Below are positions 8,430 to 16,854 of a DNA stretch of 64,000 nt, piece after piece. Both the position numbers and the translations under genes were made by a program. The notes under the pieces are model-generated. The model had not been told where the DNA came from, did not search any database, and was given only the letters and a program-made list of their open reading frames with translations. This DNA is from Paenibacillus paridis. Its GTDB lineage: Bacteria; Bacillota; Bacilli; Paenibacillales; Paenibacillaceae. Numbering within the stretch: the first letter of the stretch is position 1; each line of letters opens with the position of its first letter. The DNA is taken from NCBI RefSeq assembly GCF_006345825.1, contig NZ_VCIX01000080.1:3129-67128 (forward strand). The letters run 5' to 3'.

Positions 8430-9116
8430 CTATTTTCGCGAAAGAATAATCGTATTCAACCAAGCCAGCTCCGATAGGGTCAAGGAGCCCTGCTCCGCTT
8501 TTTCCTTCCACTTGGCATCTTGGAGCAGCTTTTGTTCCGTAAATCGACCAAGCGTTTCCACTAACAATTTATGCTCCCCGTCAGAGAGGATTAAATCCGA
8601 CTTTGGAATGTCCATTTTCATTTGCATATTCTCCGATACCTTTATTTTAAAAGCAGCCCAGCCCGTCCATTTGCCTGCATCGTACATTAATCTCGGACAA
8701 ATTTTCCCGCTCCAGTCATAATGCCGAAAGAGACGCTCCGTCCCCCAGCCAAACTGCTTCAGCAGCTTCGCCGCTAGTTCAGTTGCATTGGCTAATGCTT
8801 TCGAGTAGTCTCCGCTCTCGCAAATTTCGATGCCAATCGATGTGCGGTTGCCGCTAGCCGTTCCGCTACCATCACCAGCATGCCAAGCGTTTTCGGTTAG
8901 CGGCAAGCACTCGATCACCTCATGCTCGTCCACGACAAGATGATAGGATGCGGTCCGATTATTCGCTGGATTAGTCAGCCAGGCTCGCTCATTTTGCGCC
9001 GTGCTTGCCGGATTGCCTGTGTTGTGAATCGTTATCGATTGAGGAATTAGCAGGTGGCCAGGACGGCGGTTGCATGGGGTTGTTTTGGGGATGTGGTTGA
9101 TGGTGTAGTTAGCGAT
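8430..9116 (-). CDS. N-acetylmuramoyl-L-alanine amidase (endolysin), apparent ATC start
   Basis: A 228-residue amidase_2-type lysis enzyme that would cut the amide bond between muramic acid and the stem peptide. Visible motifs are IHNTG (His31), AWHAGDG (His79), IGIEI (Glu97) and FRHYDWSGKICP (His132, Cys140), giving the His/His/Cys zinc site. There is no wall-binding repeat; the last 85 residues are unassigned. No in-frame ATG, GTG or TTG precedes the conserved N-terminus. An AAGGAG nine bases upstream of an ATC codon at 9116 points to a rare start there. Initiation at the internal GTG (8933) would delete the first zinc ligand. It overlaps the holin gene by 8 bp and forms the lysis cassette of the tail cluster. 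Confidence 0.82.
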   Translation of the reverse strand: MANYTINHIPKTTPCNRRPGHLLIPQSITIHNTGNPASTAQNERAWLTNPANNRTASYHLVVDEHEVIECLPLTENAWHAGDGSGTASGNRTSIGIEICESGDYSKALANATELAAKLLKQFGWGTERLFRHYDWSGKICPRLMYDAGKWTGWAAFKIKVSENMQMKMDIPKSDLILSDGEHKLLVETLGRFTEQKLLQDAKWKEKAEQGSLTLSELAWLNTIILSRK

Positions 9117-9594
9117 TGGAGCTCTCTCCTTCCGAATCGGCTCCGCGCTGCGTCGCCCTGTTCACTTTCGCCTTCAGCTCGCTCTCGATATGCTTGATGA
9201 CCGTATCCGGTATCCATTTCTGCCAGCCAGCACGATAGGCATTCGCAGTAAGCGACTGCCAAGTATGATAGACCAAACCTAGCGTAATCGCGTAAAATAG
9301 TAGCCCCGGCGTACCTAGCATCATATCTAGCAAATTGGCCAAAAACGGAAAAGCCAATAAGAATATGGTCCGCAAAATACCATGCCGTCCATATTCCGAG
9401 CTGTATGTCTCGTCTCTGAGTGATGCGGCGATACCGGTAATCCAGTCCATGACAATAGCTGCTAGAAGCAGCGTGATTGGAATGAGACGCCCCTCCCCGT
9501 AGATCAGATCAATCCACGGGGCAGCTGCTGCTCCTACTCCAGCGGCTAACGTCTTCGCAGGCGAAATTTCTATTTCAAAAATCTGTTTAAACAT
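9109..9594 (-). CDS. Phage holin (toxin secretion / phage lysis holin family)
   Basis: A 161-residue holin with several hydrophobic segments: residues about 11-30, 36-58 with the family-typical AAIVMDWITGIAASL, about 75-92 and 96-112. The tail is charged. It would open the membrane so that the amidase reaches the wall. AAAGGAGGT precedes the ATG, and it overlaps the amidase gene. It lies just beyond a terminator-like hairpin that separates the lysis pair from the upstream tail genes. Confidence 0.85.
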   Translation of the reverse strand: MFKQIFEIEISPAKTLAAGVGAAAAPWIDLIYGEGRLIPITLLLAAIVMDWITGIAASLRDETYSSEYGRHGILRTIFLLAFPFLANLLDMMLGTPGLLFYAITLGLVYHTWQSLTANAYRAGWQKWIPDTVIKHIESELKAKVNRATQRGADSEGESSNR

Positions 9595-9645
9595 TGCTTT
9601 ACCTCCTTTCTTGACTATGAATATTTGAGTTTTTTACATAAAAAA

Positions 9646-9671
9646 GAAAGCCTTGACGTAGCAAGGCCTTC
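9646..9671 (-). terminator. Terminator between tail operon and lysis pair
   Basis: GAAGGCCTTG and CAAGGCTTTC (minus strand) pair over 10 positions with one mismatch, followed by TTTTTT. It would end the tail operon before the holin gene, implying readthrough or a separate promoter for lysis. Confidence 0.65.
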
Positions 9672-9771
9672 TCAATATAAAACTTTTTAACATTCCATCA
9701 TAAATTATTTCGTTTTTCAATTTACTACATATGCTTATCCACTCAAAGAAAAATCAAATATTCTTTTGCGC

Positions 9772-10149
9772 TTAATTCTTGCTACTTCCGATGTTATCAT
9801 ATAGCTCATTGATTGCTAACATTATACGTATATTATTTTCTTTAAGTTCGTTTATTTCTTCTTCAATTGTCTTTCTTTGATTATCAGTTTTCACATCAAA
9901 ACTTGACCATGAAATCTCGCCTGTTTCAATAGAAATATGAACAGGATAACCATTTGAAAACTCGTAGGAATATTCACCATAGTTTAATTGAACATAAGAG
10001 TAGCTATCTTTTATTCGTTCAGATAGTACGTTAAAAATAGCTCTGTCTTGCTCAGGCAATGTTTCAATTACATTACCAGTCATCTCACTTGTTATCAAAA
10101 TTACATTTCCTGAGCTATTGTCATAATAAATCTTTCTTCCAATTTCCAT
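9772..10149 (-). CDS. Hypothetical protein of the tail cluster
   Basis: A 125-residue protein I do not recognise. It is AT-rich compared with its neighbours. The N-terminal part (MEIGRKIYYDNSSGNVILIT) looks like the short tail-associated proteins that often sit between the last fibre gene and the holin in Firmicute phages. The C-terminal 30 residues (IEEEINELKENNIRIMLAINELY) are predicted helical or coiled-coil. It follows the large fibre gene by 24 bp on the same strand and is probably cotranscribed with it. Confidence 0.65.
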   Translation of the reverse strand: MEIGRKIYYDNSSGNVILITSEMTGNVIETLPEQDRAIFNVLSERIKDSYSYVQLNYGEYSYEFSNGYPVHISIETGEISWSSFDVKTDNQRKTIEEEINELKENNIRIMLAINELYDNIGSSKN

Positions 10150-10173
10150 AAAAAAAGAACCTCCAATTTCAAT

Positions 10174-11577
10174 TTAGTACCCACCAAATGCATGCCACTT
10201 AAGGGAAATGCCCCCCATAGCTGATGAACCATTTAGAACAAATCCGTTACTGTTAATTGAGGCACTTCCTTTATTAATGGTATTAGATGTAGCATAAATA
10301 TAATCGGTTGTTGATTTAAGTGCATCATATAACATAAAAGTTGTACTCGTATTCCAACTTGAAGCATTTGAAGAACAAACAAAAACTAATTTAGGTATGA
10401 AATCCAAGCCAGTTACTGATAATATCCCAGATGATGATGCATACGTTGTTCCCGATGCTCTTAAAATTGAACTTCCCACATAAGATCCTATTTGTCCTAG
10501 TATATTTACTCCACTTCTAATATTTGAAGGTGTAAAACTAGGGTCATCTAGCCGTAACCATGAATCACCTTCATAAAGCATGGCCCCTAGATTAGCAGTT
10601 GTTGGACGAATAAATAGTACACCATCCCATACTGTTTTATCTACTGGTACATGGTGCCCCGCACCTCGTATAGGAATGGAACCTTGTAATCCAAATATAT
10701 TTTTATCAGCACGGAAATTACTGTTCACTAAATCAGGTTCTGCATTCTGCAAATGCACTAGAGGAACTTTCACTTCAGCCCCACCGTTCACACCCCCACC
10801 ATAGTAGCCATTAGGAAAATAAGCAGAAATAGAACCATCTCCCCACTGACCAGCCCCTGTACTTTCTACTAAACCTCCACGTACAGGTATTGTTCCTGTT
10901 TGTTTAATTCCACCTTGATAAAAGGTTTTACCGTTTAACACATCTACACTACTTGCAGTTGCATCTTTGCTAATATTTCCAACCTTTGTCGCTAGCGAAG
11001 AGTGTGTTTCACTTCCCGATGCGGAGACTCCCATGCCAGTAATCGCCGCCGCAACCGCGTTCTTACCGTTACTGACATTTGTAAAAAGCTCTTGAATCGC
11101 ACCTTCAACATTCGTAGCCGTAATCACACTCCCCGCATCAGCAATCGTAATCATAGATGCTGCATGCGTAGACGGATGCGTATAGTTATTCGCCCCTGCC
11201 GCAATTCCGTCCAGCTTGGCTTTATCCGCAGCGGATTGCAGTCCAGCTGTCGTAGTTGTCGCGGCTGCCGTACTAGCCTTAGCGTTCCACGCCGCTTTTT
11301 CCGCATCCGTTGCGAAGCGGTTGCTAGCATCCTGCACGATAATGCTTGCTGGATGAGTGGATGGGTGCACATAAGCGTTGGCACCCGCAGCCACTCCCGC
11401 AAGCTTGGTTTTCTCAGCCGCCGTATAATCATTGGCCGATAGTCCTTTTCCAGTCTCTTTATCTACCTTACCCGCTACGGCCGCATCAATGATATCCGCA
11501 TTGCCGTTTAGATCCGCAATATCTACAACATCTGTTCCTTCTGGCTTTTTCAAGCCTAAGTTTCCTGTTGTTTGCAT
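10174..11577 (-). CDS. Tail fibre protein, receptor-binding candidate
   Basis: A 467-residue tail fibre. The N-terminal third contains repeated fibre motifs (KLAGVAAGANAYVHPSTHPAS and KLDGIAAGANNYTHPSTH) typical of phage tail fibres. The C-terminal half is glycine-, serine- and threonine-rich beta structure ending KWHAFGGY. The coding DNA for the C-terminal half (about 10174-11000) is clearly more AT-rich than that for the N-terminal part, which suggests the tip was exchanged by recombination. It would determine the target range of the tail particle. Confidence 0.82.
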   Translation of the reverse strand: MQTTGNLGLKKPEGTDVVDIADLNGNADIIDAAVAGKVDKETGKGLSANDYTAAEKTKLAGVAAGANAYVHPSTHPASIIVQDASNRFATDAEKAAWNAKASTAAATTTTAGLQSAADKAKLDGIAAGANNYTHPSTHAASMITIADAGSVITATNVEGAIQELFTNVSNGKNAVAAAITGMGVSASGSETHSSLATKVGNISKDATASSVDVLNGKTFYQGGIKQTGTIPVRGGLVESTGAGQWGDGSISAYFPNGYYGGGVNGGAEVKVPLVHLQNAEPDLVNSNFRADKNIFGLQGSIPIRGAGHHVPVDKTVWDGVLFIRPTTANLGAMLYEGDSWLRLDDPSFTPSNIRSGVNILGQIGSYVGSSILRASGTTYASSSGILSVTGLDFIPKLVFVCSSNASSWNTSTTFMLYDALKSTTDYIYATSNTINKGSASINSNGFVLNGSSAMGGISLKWHAFGGY

Positions 11578-11581
11578 AAAA

Positions 11582-12199
11582 TCACACTCCCTCGTAAACT
11601 CTTAATTCGCTCCACGTCTTGCCTTTGGCTTGATTCCACGTCAAAGCTTTTATCTGATTCCACACCGTATAGGTGTATTTCAAGCTGTAGGCCAAATGAG
11701 CCGGCTTGATATCCTCCAGCATCCGAATAAAACCTGCCATATTCGGCGGAATGCCCTTCGTTCCCACAAACACAACCTCGAACCGGCTCTCCGCCGGATA
11801 CTCGACGACGTTTACTTCCCCGCCCGAAAAAGCAATCGCCGTTTGAATAATCTTAACTCTCGTTGTCGTTCCCGCACCGCGCATTTTGGCAATAATGCTT
11901 TCCCTGCGGCGGGCATTTGGCAGCGAAGGATCGCTGGCAAGTCCCATCATTTTTTCCCAGCGCGCTAGCCCCCAGGTCGAGGAATGAACATAGTATTGTG
12001 CCAACGTATCCTCTAAAGCTGCTGCCTGCTTCCCGATCTCCTCACCTAACTGCCCTTGAATCAAACGCATCTCCAGCACCTGATGGTAATAAAGCGGCAA
12101 ATACTTCATCAAATCGATTTCAGTAGGAACGGTTTCTTCCCCACTCTCGTTGTCTGCCCCGTAGGCTTGAACTCCATACAATGTTAAACCATACGACAA
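11582..12199 (-). CDS. YmfQ/XkdU-like tail protein
   Basis: A 205-residue protein of the DUF2313 (YmfQ/XkdU) family, a baseplate-to-fibre connector. Signals are the LMKYLPLYYHQV segment near residue 32, the R-rich RRRESIIAKMRGAGTTT and the C-terminal RFEVVFVG region. In PBSX the equivalent gene follows the baseplate J gene directly. Here two Mtd_N-type fibre genes and one small gene intervene. The C-terminal TWNQAKGKTW resembles the end of the 165-residue protein upstream (TWNQLKGV). Confidence 0.82.
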   Translation of the reverse strand: MSYGLTLYGVQAYGADNESGEETVPTEIDLMKYLPLYYHQVLEMRLIQGQLGEEIGKQAAALEDTLAQYYVHSSTWGLARWEKMMGLASDPSLPNARRRESIIAKMRGAGTTTRVKIIQTAIAFSGGEVNVVEYPAESRFEVVFVGTKGIPPNMAGFIRMLEDIKPAHLAYSLKYTYTVWNQIKALTWNQAKGKTWSELRVYEGV

Positions 12200-12202
12200 A
12201 AC

Positions 12203-12700
12203 CTACACCCCCTTTAGCTGGTTCCAGGTGACGCCCGGGCTCAGCTTCCCGCTTGCAAAATCATAGGTTAGCTTCACCGCATTTGCTGTAGCAGCCTGAA
12301 CCGTACTGATGCTATTAACCGCATTATTGAGCTGGGCAACGCCAGCAGCGGTTGTCGAAGCGGCAGGCAACCGGGCTACAGCCACCGTCCCCGAAGTTAG
12401 ATCGGAAGCGGCATGCCCATGTGCAGCAGGGGCAAAGGTTGCAGGCTTTCCGCTTACACCTGCCCAAGGTACCGCATCAGCCGCTTCCGCGCTGTCCACT
12501 CGCCCGTTATTGTTTGTATCGTAAATGCTTTTGAGCATATCGCCCGTCGCCTGTTGGGCGGCGGCAAGCAGGATATTCCCACTCGACGCTCCTATATATA
12601 GTTTTTGAGTATCGGTGCAATATCCCAACTCGCCTGTCTCCAGCGAACCGATGCTTGCTTCGACTCCCCGCCTCAATTGAATGAGTACTTTTCGTGGCAT
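12203..12700 (-). CDS. Short tail fibre protein with tropism-determinant N-terminal domain
   Basis: A 165-residue fibre-like protein. The N-terminus (IQLRRGVEASIGSLETGELG, then YCTDTQKLYIG) matches the major tropism determinant N-terminal (Mtd_N) pattern, which trimerises fibres on the baseplate. A short Gly/Ala-rich shaft and a helical piece follow. It has no obvious receptor-binding domain, so it may be a chaperone-like stub or a truncated fibre. It is adjacent to a longer homologue. Confidence 0.75.
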   Translation of the reverse strand: MPRKVLIQLRRGVEASIGSLETGELGYCTDTQKLYIGASSGNILLAAAQQATGDMLKSIYDTNNNGRVDSAEAADAVPWAGVSGKPATFAPAAHGHAASDLTSGTVAVARLPAASTTAAGVAQLNNAVNSISTVQAATANAVKLTYDFASGKLSPGVTWNQLKGV

Positions 12701-12712
12701 CTGCCCACCTCC

Positions 12713-13735
12713 TTAGAACGTGCCGCCATCAATAACGGCAACCTTCAAGCTATTTCCGGCAGCCGTATCGTACACAATGCTTACGCCATCAATATTAGCT
12801 TCAATACCTGTCGCATTGACCAAAACCCCTTTGCCCGCCTTAGCGCTAACGGCAGAAGCGGCAACGGTAATCCCGTTCCCCGCGCCAACGCTGAGGGTAA
12901 CCGAATCGGCCTGTCCCCCGCCCGTTAAGCCGTTCCCGGCAGTGATCGTTTGTAAAGCACCTCCGGTTCGAACCCATGCGGAACCATTCCAGCTATAAAT
13001 TTTCTGCTCGTCATCCACATAGCAGGTCCATCCGACCTGCGGTGCATAAAAATCCCAAGCGACCCCGTTCCATTCCGCGATCTTGTTCAATTGCGATGCC
13101 CAAGCACCCGTCGCCCCTGCCGGAATAATGAAACGGTCAAAGGGTAAAGGCGTTGCTGGCGGAGCAGCCAGATCCTTATCCATGACCGACGCTTGCGGCT
13201 CAATATTGCGTTTGGCGAGTTCAATTTCGTTACGAATCTTTTGCGCGGACCATAAGTCTGTTACAGATGTGCTCGTATCGTTAATCAGGCGATGCTTGGT
13301 CGCATCGTCCAGATGCGTTTTGATTTCGGCTGCGGTCTTAACGTTTACGCCATCGGAAACCTTATTTACATGGCCGGAGGTAATATCCGCTTTTACCACC
13401 TTAGCGTACGCAGTACCTTCGGCTACATCGTCCAGCGTTCCAGTTAAATCCGTCAGCTTTTGGGCATTGATTCGTTTCCAAACTGCGCCATCGTCAAAAT
13501 ACAAATAGCCGACATTAGTGCCGCTGCTAACGTAATATAGCCTTCCCAACATCGCTGCGGCAGGCCTCGCTGCTTCCGTTCCCGACAGCGCCCGCCCTAC
13601 GAAGCTATTTGCCGTTCCATCGCCGATATAAACTTCCTTCGTGTCGGTGCAAAATCCCATCTCTCCCGGCAATAAAACGCCATAAACCGCTAATTGCGCC
13701 TTTGTTCCGCGCTTGATTTGAATCGTCTGCGCCAT
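12713..13735 (-). CDS. Tail fibre protein with tropism-determinant N-terminal domain
   Basis: A 340-residue fibre protein. It starts with an Mtd_N-like segment (IQIKRGTKAQLAVYGVLLPG, then FCTDTKEVYIGDG). A middle region (residues about 175-250) carries motifs common in phage structural proteins (WNGVAWDFYAPQVGWTCYV). The end is IDGGTF, identical in peptide but not in codons to the end of the 133-residue protein upstream. A role at the particle periphery is likely. The receptor is unknown. Confidence 0.78.
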   Translation of the reverse strand: MAQTIQIKRGTKAQLAVYGVLLPGEMGFCTDTKEVYIGDGTANSFVGRALSGTEAARPAAAMLGRLYYVSSGTNVGYLYFDDGAVWKRINAQKLTDLTGTLDDVAEGTAYAKVVKADITSGHVNKVSDGVNVKTAAEIKTHLDDATKHRLINDTSTSVTDLWSAQKIRNEIELAKRNIEPQASVMDKDLAAPPATPLPFDRFIIPAGATGAWASQLNKIAEWNGVAWDFYAPQVGWTCYVDDEQKIYSWNGSAWVRTGGALQTITAGNGLTGGGQADSVTLSVGAGNGITVAASAVSAKAGKGVLVNATGIEANIDGVSIVYDTAAGNSLKVAVIDGGTF

Positions 13736-13746
13736 ATAAGCCTCCC

Positions 13747-14148
13747 CTAAAATGTTCCTCCATCGATGTTTCCATTCGTTTTGTAACGTTCCACTTCCAT
13801 TTGAATGGCCTCAATGCTTCTCTGCAATACGTTGATATCCCCGGCTTCCACCCGGTCGCCAGGCGTTTCATAAGTGACGAAAACCTCATTCACCTGTGAA
13901 AAAAGCTTTAAGCTAAGCTTCCATGGGGTTTCTAGCGAGGAAGACAAAAAATAATTTACTACTCTTTCCCCGCTTAGGCCCACTCCCGTATAGATTTGGA
14001 TGCTTTCCTTCCGAATATCGTCATGGGCCAGCTCGCCCTCGAATACGCCGCTCATGACAGCAAGCTTTTCTTCGATAACGTATAGCTCATTGTTATCCTT
14101 CTTGTTCAGTTTTTCCGTAAAACGATCCAGCTCGTCAGGGTATGGCAT
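13747..14148 (-). CDS. Small tail structural protein
   Basis: A 133-residue protein directly after the baseplate J gene, with a 3-bp gap. I do not recognise a named family. The N-terminal half is rich in charged residues. The C-terminal part (EAGDINVLQRSIEAIQMEVERYK) is helical, and the end is NIDGGTF. The shared C-terminal hexapeptide with the next fibre suggests a common attachment or folding signal. Its position suggests a baseplate-fibre adaptor (inference). Confidence 0.65.
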   Translation of the reverse strand: MPYPDELDRFTEKLNKKDNNELYVIEEKLAVMSGVFEGELAHDDIRKESIQIYTGVGLSGERVVNYFLSSSLETPWKLSLKLFSQVNEVFVTYETPGDRVEAGDINVLQRSIEAIQMEVERYKTNGNIDGGTF

Positions 14149-14151
14149 TCG

Positions 14152-15189
14152 CTACACCTCCAATTCCACAAGCCCTGCAACGGGCACTTCATCAATATCG
14201 AGCTCAATGTTGGCAGTCCCGCCATTTAGCAAAAGCCCGGCGTAATCAATTACCCCAGGAATGCCTAGAAGTAAAGTTCCAAGCTTGGCGATGCTTACAT
14301 AAATAATTTGAAACGCCGTTTCCTCCAAATAAGCGCTGACCGCAGCGGTGAAAGCGGCTTTGACCTGCTGGATCGTATAGCCCGCAGCGAGGGTAACGCT
14401 CGCGGCTGCTGCAATTGGCAAACTGATAGCAGAAACAACCGAAACATCTGCTCCAATTGGCCGTTGCTCGTTTAAATACGCCAGTACTTCTTGCTGTAGC
14501 AATTCGCTAGCTGGCTGCTTGTCGGCATTTACAATGACGACTTTTACGGTACCAGGGCCATCCCATAAAGGAAGCACCCTCGCCCCTCCCACACCAGCAA
14601 CCGACGTCGTCCATTTCATATAATCGGACACATTGCCGCTTGTACCCGGATTTTGCACCTCTGCCAAAAAACGCCGACGAAGCTGATCATCCGATTCTTC
14701 GTCCTCGCCGGGCACCAGCACATCAACCAGCTCGGCACGCGCAAGCGAAGGGACATAATCAATTGGGAGCATGTCGCCGAACTGCTGATTCCCGGCTTCG
14801 CCTTCCAACTCGCTTTCGAGTATAAAAGAACCGGCGCTTAGCCGTTCTTTGACGACAAAATTAACCATGCTAACCGAATATCGGCTGCCAATGGGGACAT
14901 CCACAGCCGTTTCGCCAGAGCCATAAAACTTGCCAAGCCGCTTTGCTCGCGTAGCCGCCTGCCTGTTGATACCGAAATCTGAGGTTCGCCTAGTCAGATA
15001 TTCTCCGCTCGAGGTGTCAGCAAACGCGAGATTCAAATTCACGTCGAGCTGGGCATACAGCTCTGACAGCTCTGCGGCTGCCGGGGCCAGCGCATCGTAA
15101 ATGATGCTCCCCTCTCGCTTGTCCACATCGCCAGCTACCCGGTCCAGCATCTGCTGCAGCAAATAACTATAGGTCATCTGTTCATACAC
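14152..15189 (-). CDS. Baseplate J/gp47-like protein (XkdT type)
   Basis: A 345-residue protein of the baseplate J family (XkdT in PBSX, gpJ in P2). Motifs include the N-terminal DVDKREGSIIYDALAP and the central SDDQLRRRFL-EVQNPGTSGN segment typical of the family. It forms the baseplate wedge that ties tail tube and sheath to the fibres. The start overlaps the XkdS-like gene by 8 bp. Length is normal. Confidence 0.9.
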   Translation of the reverse strand: MYEQMTYSYLLQQMLDRVAGDVDKREGSIIYDALAPAAAELSELYAQLDVNLNLAFADTSSGEYLTRRTSDFGINRQAATRAKRLGKFYGSGETAVDVPIGSRYSVSMVNFVVKERLSAGSFILESELEGEAGNQQFGDMLPIDYVPSLARAELVDVLVPGEDEESDDQLRRRFLAEVQNPGTSGNVSDYMKWTTSVAGVGGARVLPLWDGPGTVKVVIVNADKQPASELLQQEVLAYLNEQRPIGADVSVVSAISLPIAAAASVTLAAGYTIQQVKAAFTAAVSAYLEETAFQIIYVSIAKLGTLLLGIPGVIDYAGLLLNGGTANIELDIDEVPVAGLVELEV

Positions 15190-15583
15190 GTTCCATTACC
15201 TCCTCTCCAAAACTGCCGAATTCCGATACGACGGTAAATTGGATGGTCGCAAAATCATTCGTGACCTCAAATTGAAAATCAGTCACGGCGCTTATGCGGT
15301 CATCCTGCATCAAAGCCTCCCGGATTCTGCGCTCCAGCTCGGAGCGAACGAAGGAAGGAGCCTCGCCAACCAAGCCCTGCAGCTCAGCTCCATAATCCGC
15401 GCTGTAAATAAAAAAATCGAAGCGCTCCGTCTGTAAAATTTTAAATACGGCTTGTTTAACCGCATCTAGACTATCGGTTTTGCCTACAATCCGGTTGTTG
15501 ATCATATCGAGCTTGTAGGTGACGCTTGTCTCCGTGCCTTCATTCTCCACGTTCTCTGTCAGTCTTGCCCCTTGAGGAATCAT
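15182..15583 (-). CDS. XkdS-like baseplate wedge protein (DUF2634)
   Basis: A 133-residue protein of the XkdS/DUF2634 type, the functional counterpart of gp25 in contractile tails. The region VKQAVFKILQTERFDFFIY is the characteristic motif, followed by YGAELQGLVG. It lies between the XkdR-like and baseplate J genes and overlaps both (4 and 8 bp), which indicates tight translational coupling. Confidence 0.85.
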   Translation of the reverse strand: MIPQGARLTENVENEGTETSVTYKLDMINNRIVGKTDSLDAVKQAVFKILQTERFDFFIYSADYGAELQGLVGEAPSFVRSELERRIREALMQDDRISAVTDFQFEVTNDFATIQFTVVSEFGSFGEEVMERV

Positions 15584-15882
15584 GGCTTGACCACCTTATC
15601 CAGCACCACGAATTGCTGCCCGCCTTGCACGCGAAGCATAAGTACGGCATCTCCCGCTTCAAGGCCGCTCCGAATAAGCAGCTTCTCCGAGGAGGGCAGC
15701 ACCGCTTCAAACCGCGTCAAGCTTTCCGGCACAATCAAAAAATCCTCCGTCAAGGTAAAACGTTGATCCACGTTTAGCTCCAGAGGATTAATCTTCGTTA
15801 CTTTTCCGATCATGACGGCCATCGGGTTGCCAGCGGCATGAGCCGCAGCGCCTGCTTTTTTAATTGAGTCCAACAATGCCAT
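15580..15882 (-). CDS. XkdR-like protein (DUF2577)
   Basis: A 100-residue DUF2577/XkdR-type protein with a beta-rich OB-like core (GKVTKINPLELNVDQRFTL). In PBSX-type tails it lies between XkdQ and XkdS and is part of the hub or spike region. It overlaps the XkdS-like gene by 4 bp and abuts the XkdQ-like gene with a 1-bp overlap. Confidence 0.8.
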   Translation of the reverse strand: MALLDSIKKAGAAAHAAGNPMAVMIGKVTKINPLELNVDQRFTLTEDFLIVPESLTRFEAVLPSSEKLLIRSGLEAGDAVLMLRVQGGQQFVVLDKVVKP

Positions 15883-16850
15883 TAAATCACCCTCAATTCC
15901 AGCTTCATCGTGTGCGAATCCGCATCAAACTTATGCGTACACTCGTCCACGAGAAAATATTGATTGATATCCAATTCTTTAATAATGACCGGAACGTAGC
16001 TGCCCGCCCTGACCCGCAAGTCGCCAATCGCGTCAATGCTGATGCTTCGGCTCTCCCGGTTTTTCAAAGTCATGAGCTGACTGAGCTGCTCCCTGATCTG
16101 CGCCTCATTCATTTTCTCGTCTGCCTGCTTGTACAGCTGCAGCCGCCCCCACTTCGCCATATTCGCACTATCCTGCTCGATATGAATATCGCGTTTGCCT
16201 GTTTCCTTATTGTCCTGATAAATTTTAATTTTGTTATACGTGTCCCCGTCAATCGAACGCTTTAAACCATAATCGTACAGAAGGCTATAATCCCCAATAA
16301 CAAAATCGACCTTCATATCCTGAATGTTCCGAACGGAAATCTTGCCAAAATCATCCAAGAGCATAAAATTCCCGCCTTTATGAATAAGCGTCAAATCCAG
16401 TGCCTTGCAAATGATATCCAGCAGCTTCTGGTTGTCCTCCACCATCTTCGGAATTTTATATTCCGTATCGGCAAGCAGCCCCGTCTTCAGCTCAAAATCA
16501 TCCGCGATTTGCTTCACAATCTGCGAAGCGGTGACGTCTTTAAACACATAAGTGTCGTTCATAAGCAGGTAACGAATCTGATCATAGGCTTTAATCGACA
16601 CGCTCTCGTCCTTGCCAGAGCTGATTTCAAATACATAGCCATAAAAGATATCAAGATTATCATTACGCACCGTGATGACATCGCCGTTGTTCACTTCAAA
16701 CGAAGCGCTCTGGAACAAGCTTCCTCTAATAAACGTCAGATCAAGACTAGATGCAGATCCGATCCGTTTTGTCTTGTATGTGAGGGACGGGACCAGACTC
16801 GTTATATTCCACACCTTGCCGTTTCGGTTATCAATTAAAATTTCCAGCAT
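15882..16850 (-). CDS. XkdQ-like tail hub protein (gpD/late control D type)
   Basis: A 322-residue tail hub protein. I chose the ATG at 16850 (MLEILIDNRNGK) because GGGGTGA sits just upstream and it follows the LysM gene stop by 4 bp. The longer open frame adds 11 unrelated residues. The N-terminal beta domain has SSLDLTFIRG. A central region is typical of XkdQ (SVSIKAYDQIRYLLMNDTY, VTASQIVKQIADDF). It forms the cap at the tip of the tail tube. Confidence 0.85.
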   Translation of the reverse strand: MLEILIDNRNGKVWNITSLVPSLTYKTKRIGSASSLDLTFIRGSLFQSASFEVNNGDVITVRNDNLDIFYGYVFEISSGKDESVSIKAYDQIRYLLMNDTYVFKDVTASQIVKQIADDFELKTGLLADTEYKIPKMVEDNQKLLDIICKALDLTLIHKGGNFMLLDDFGKISVRNIQDMKVDFVIGDYSLLYDYGLKRSIDGDTYNKIKIYQDNKETGKRDIHIEQDSANMAKWGRLQLYKQADEKMNEAQIREQLSQLMTLKNRESRSISIDAIGDLRVRAGSYVPVIIKELDINQYFLVDECTHKFDADSHTMKLELRVI

Positions 16851-16854
16851 GTTT

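Noticed and set aside
11582..14148. Diversity-generating retroelement because of Mtd_N-type fibre domains
   Set aside because: No reverse transcriptase, template repeat or variable repeat was seen; Mtd_N-type domains are common in ordinary fibres.
16380..16838. Plus-strand 152-codon frame opposite the hub gene
   Set aside because: Antisense to a well-supported tail gene; no ribosome binding site or family signal.
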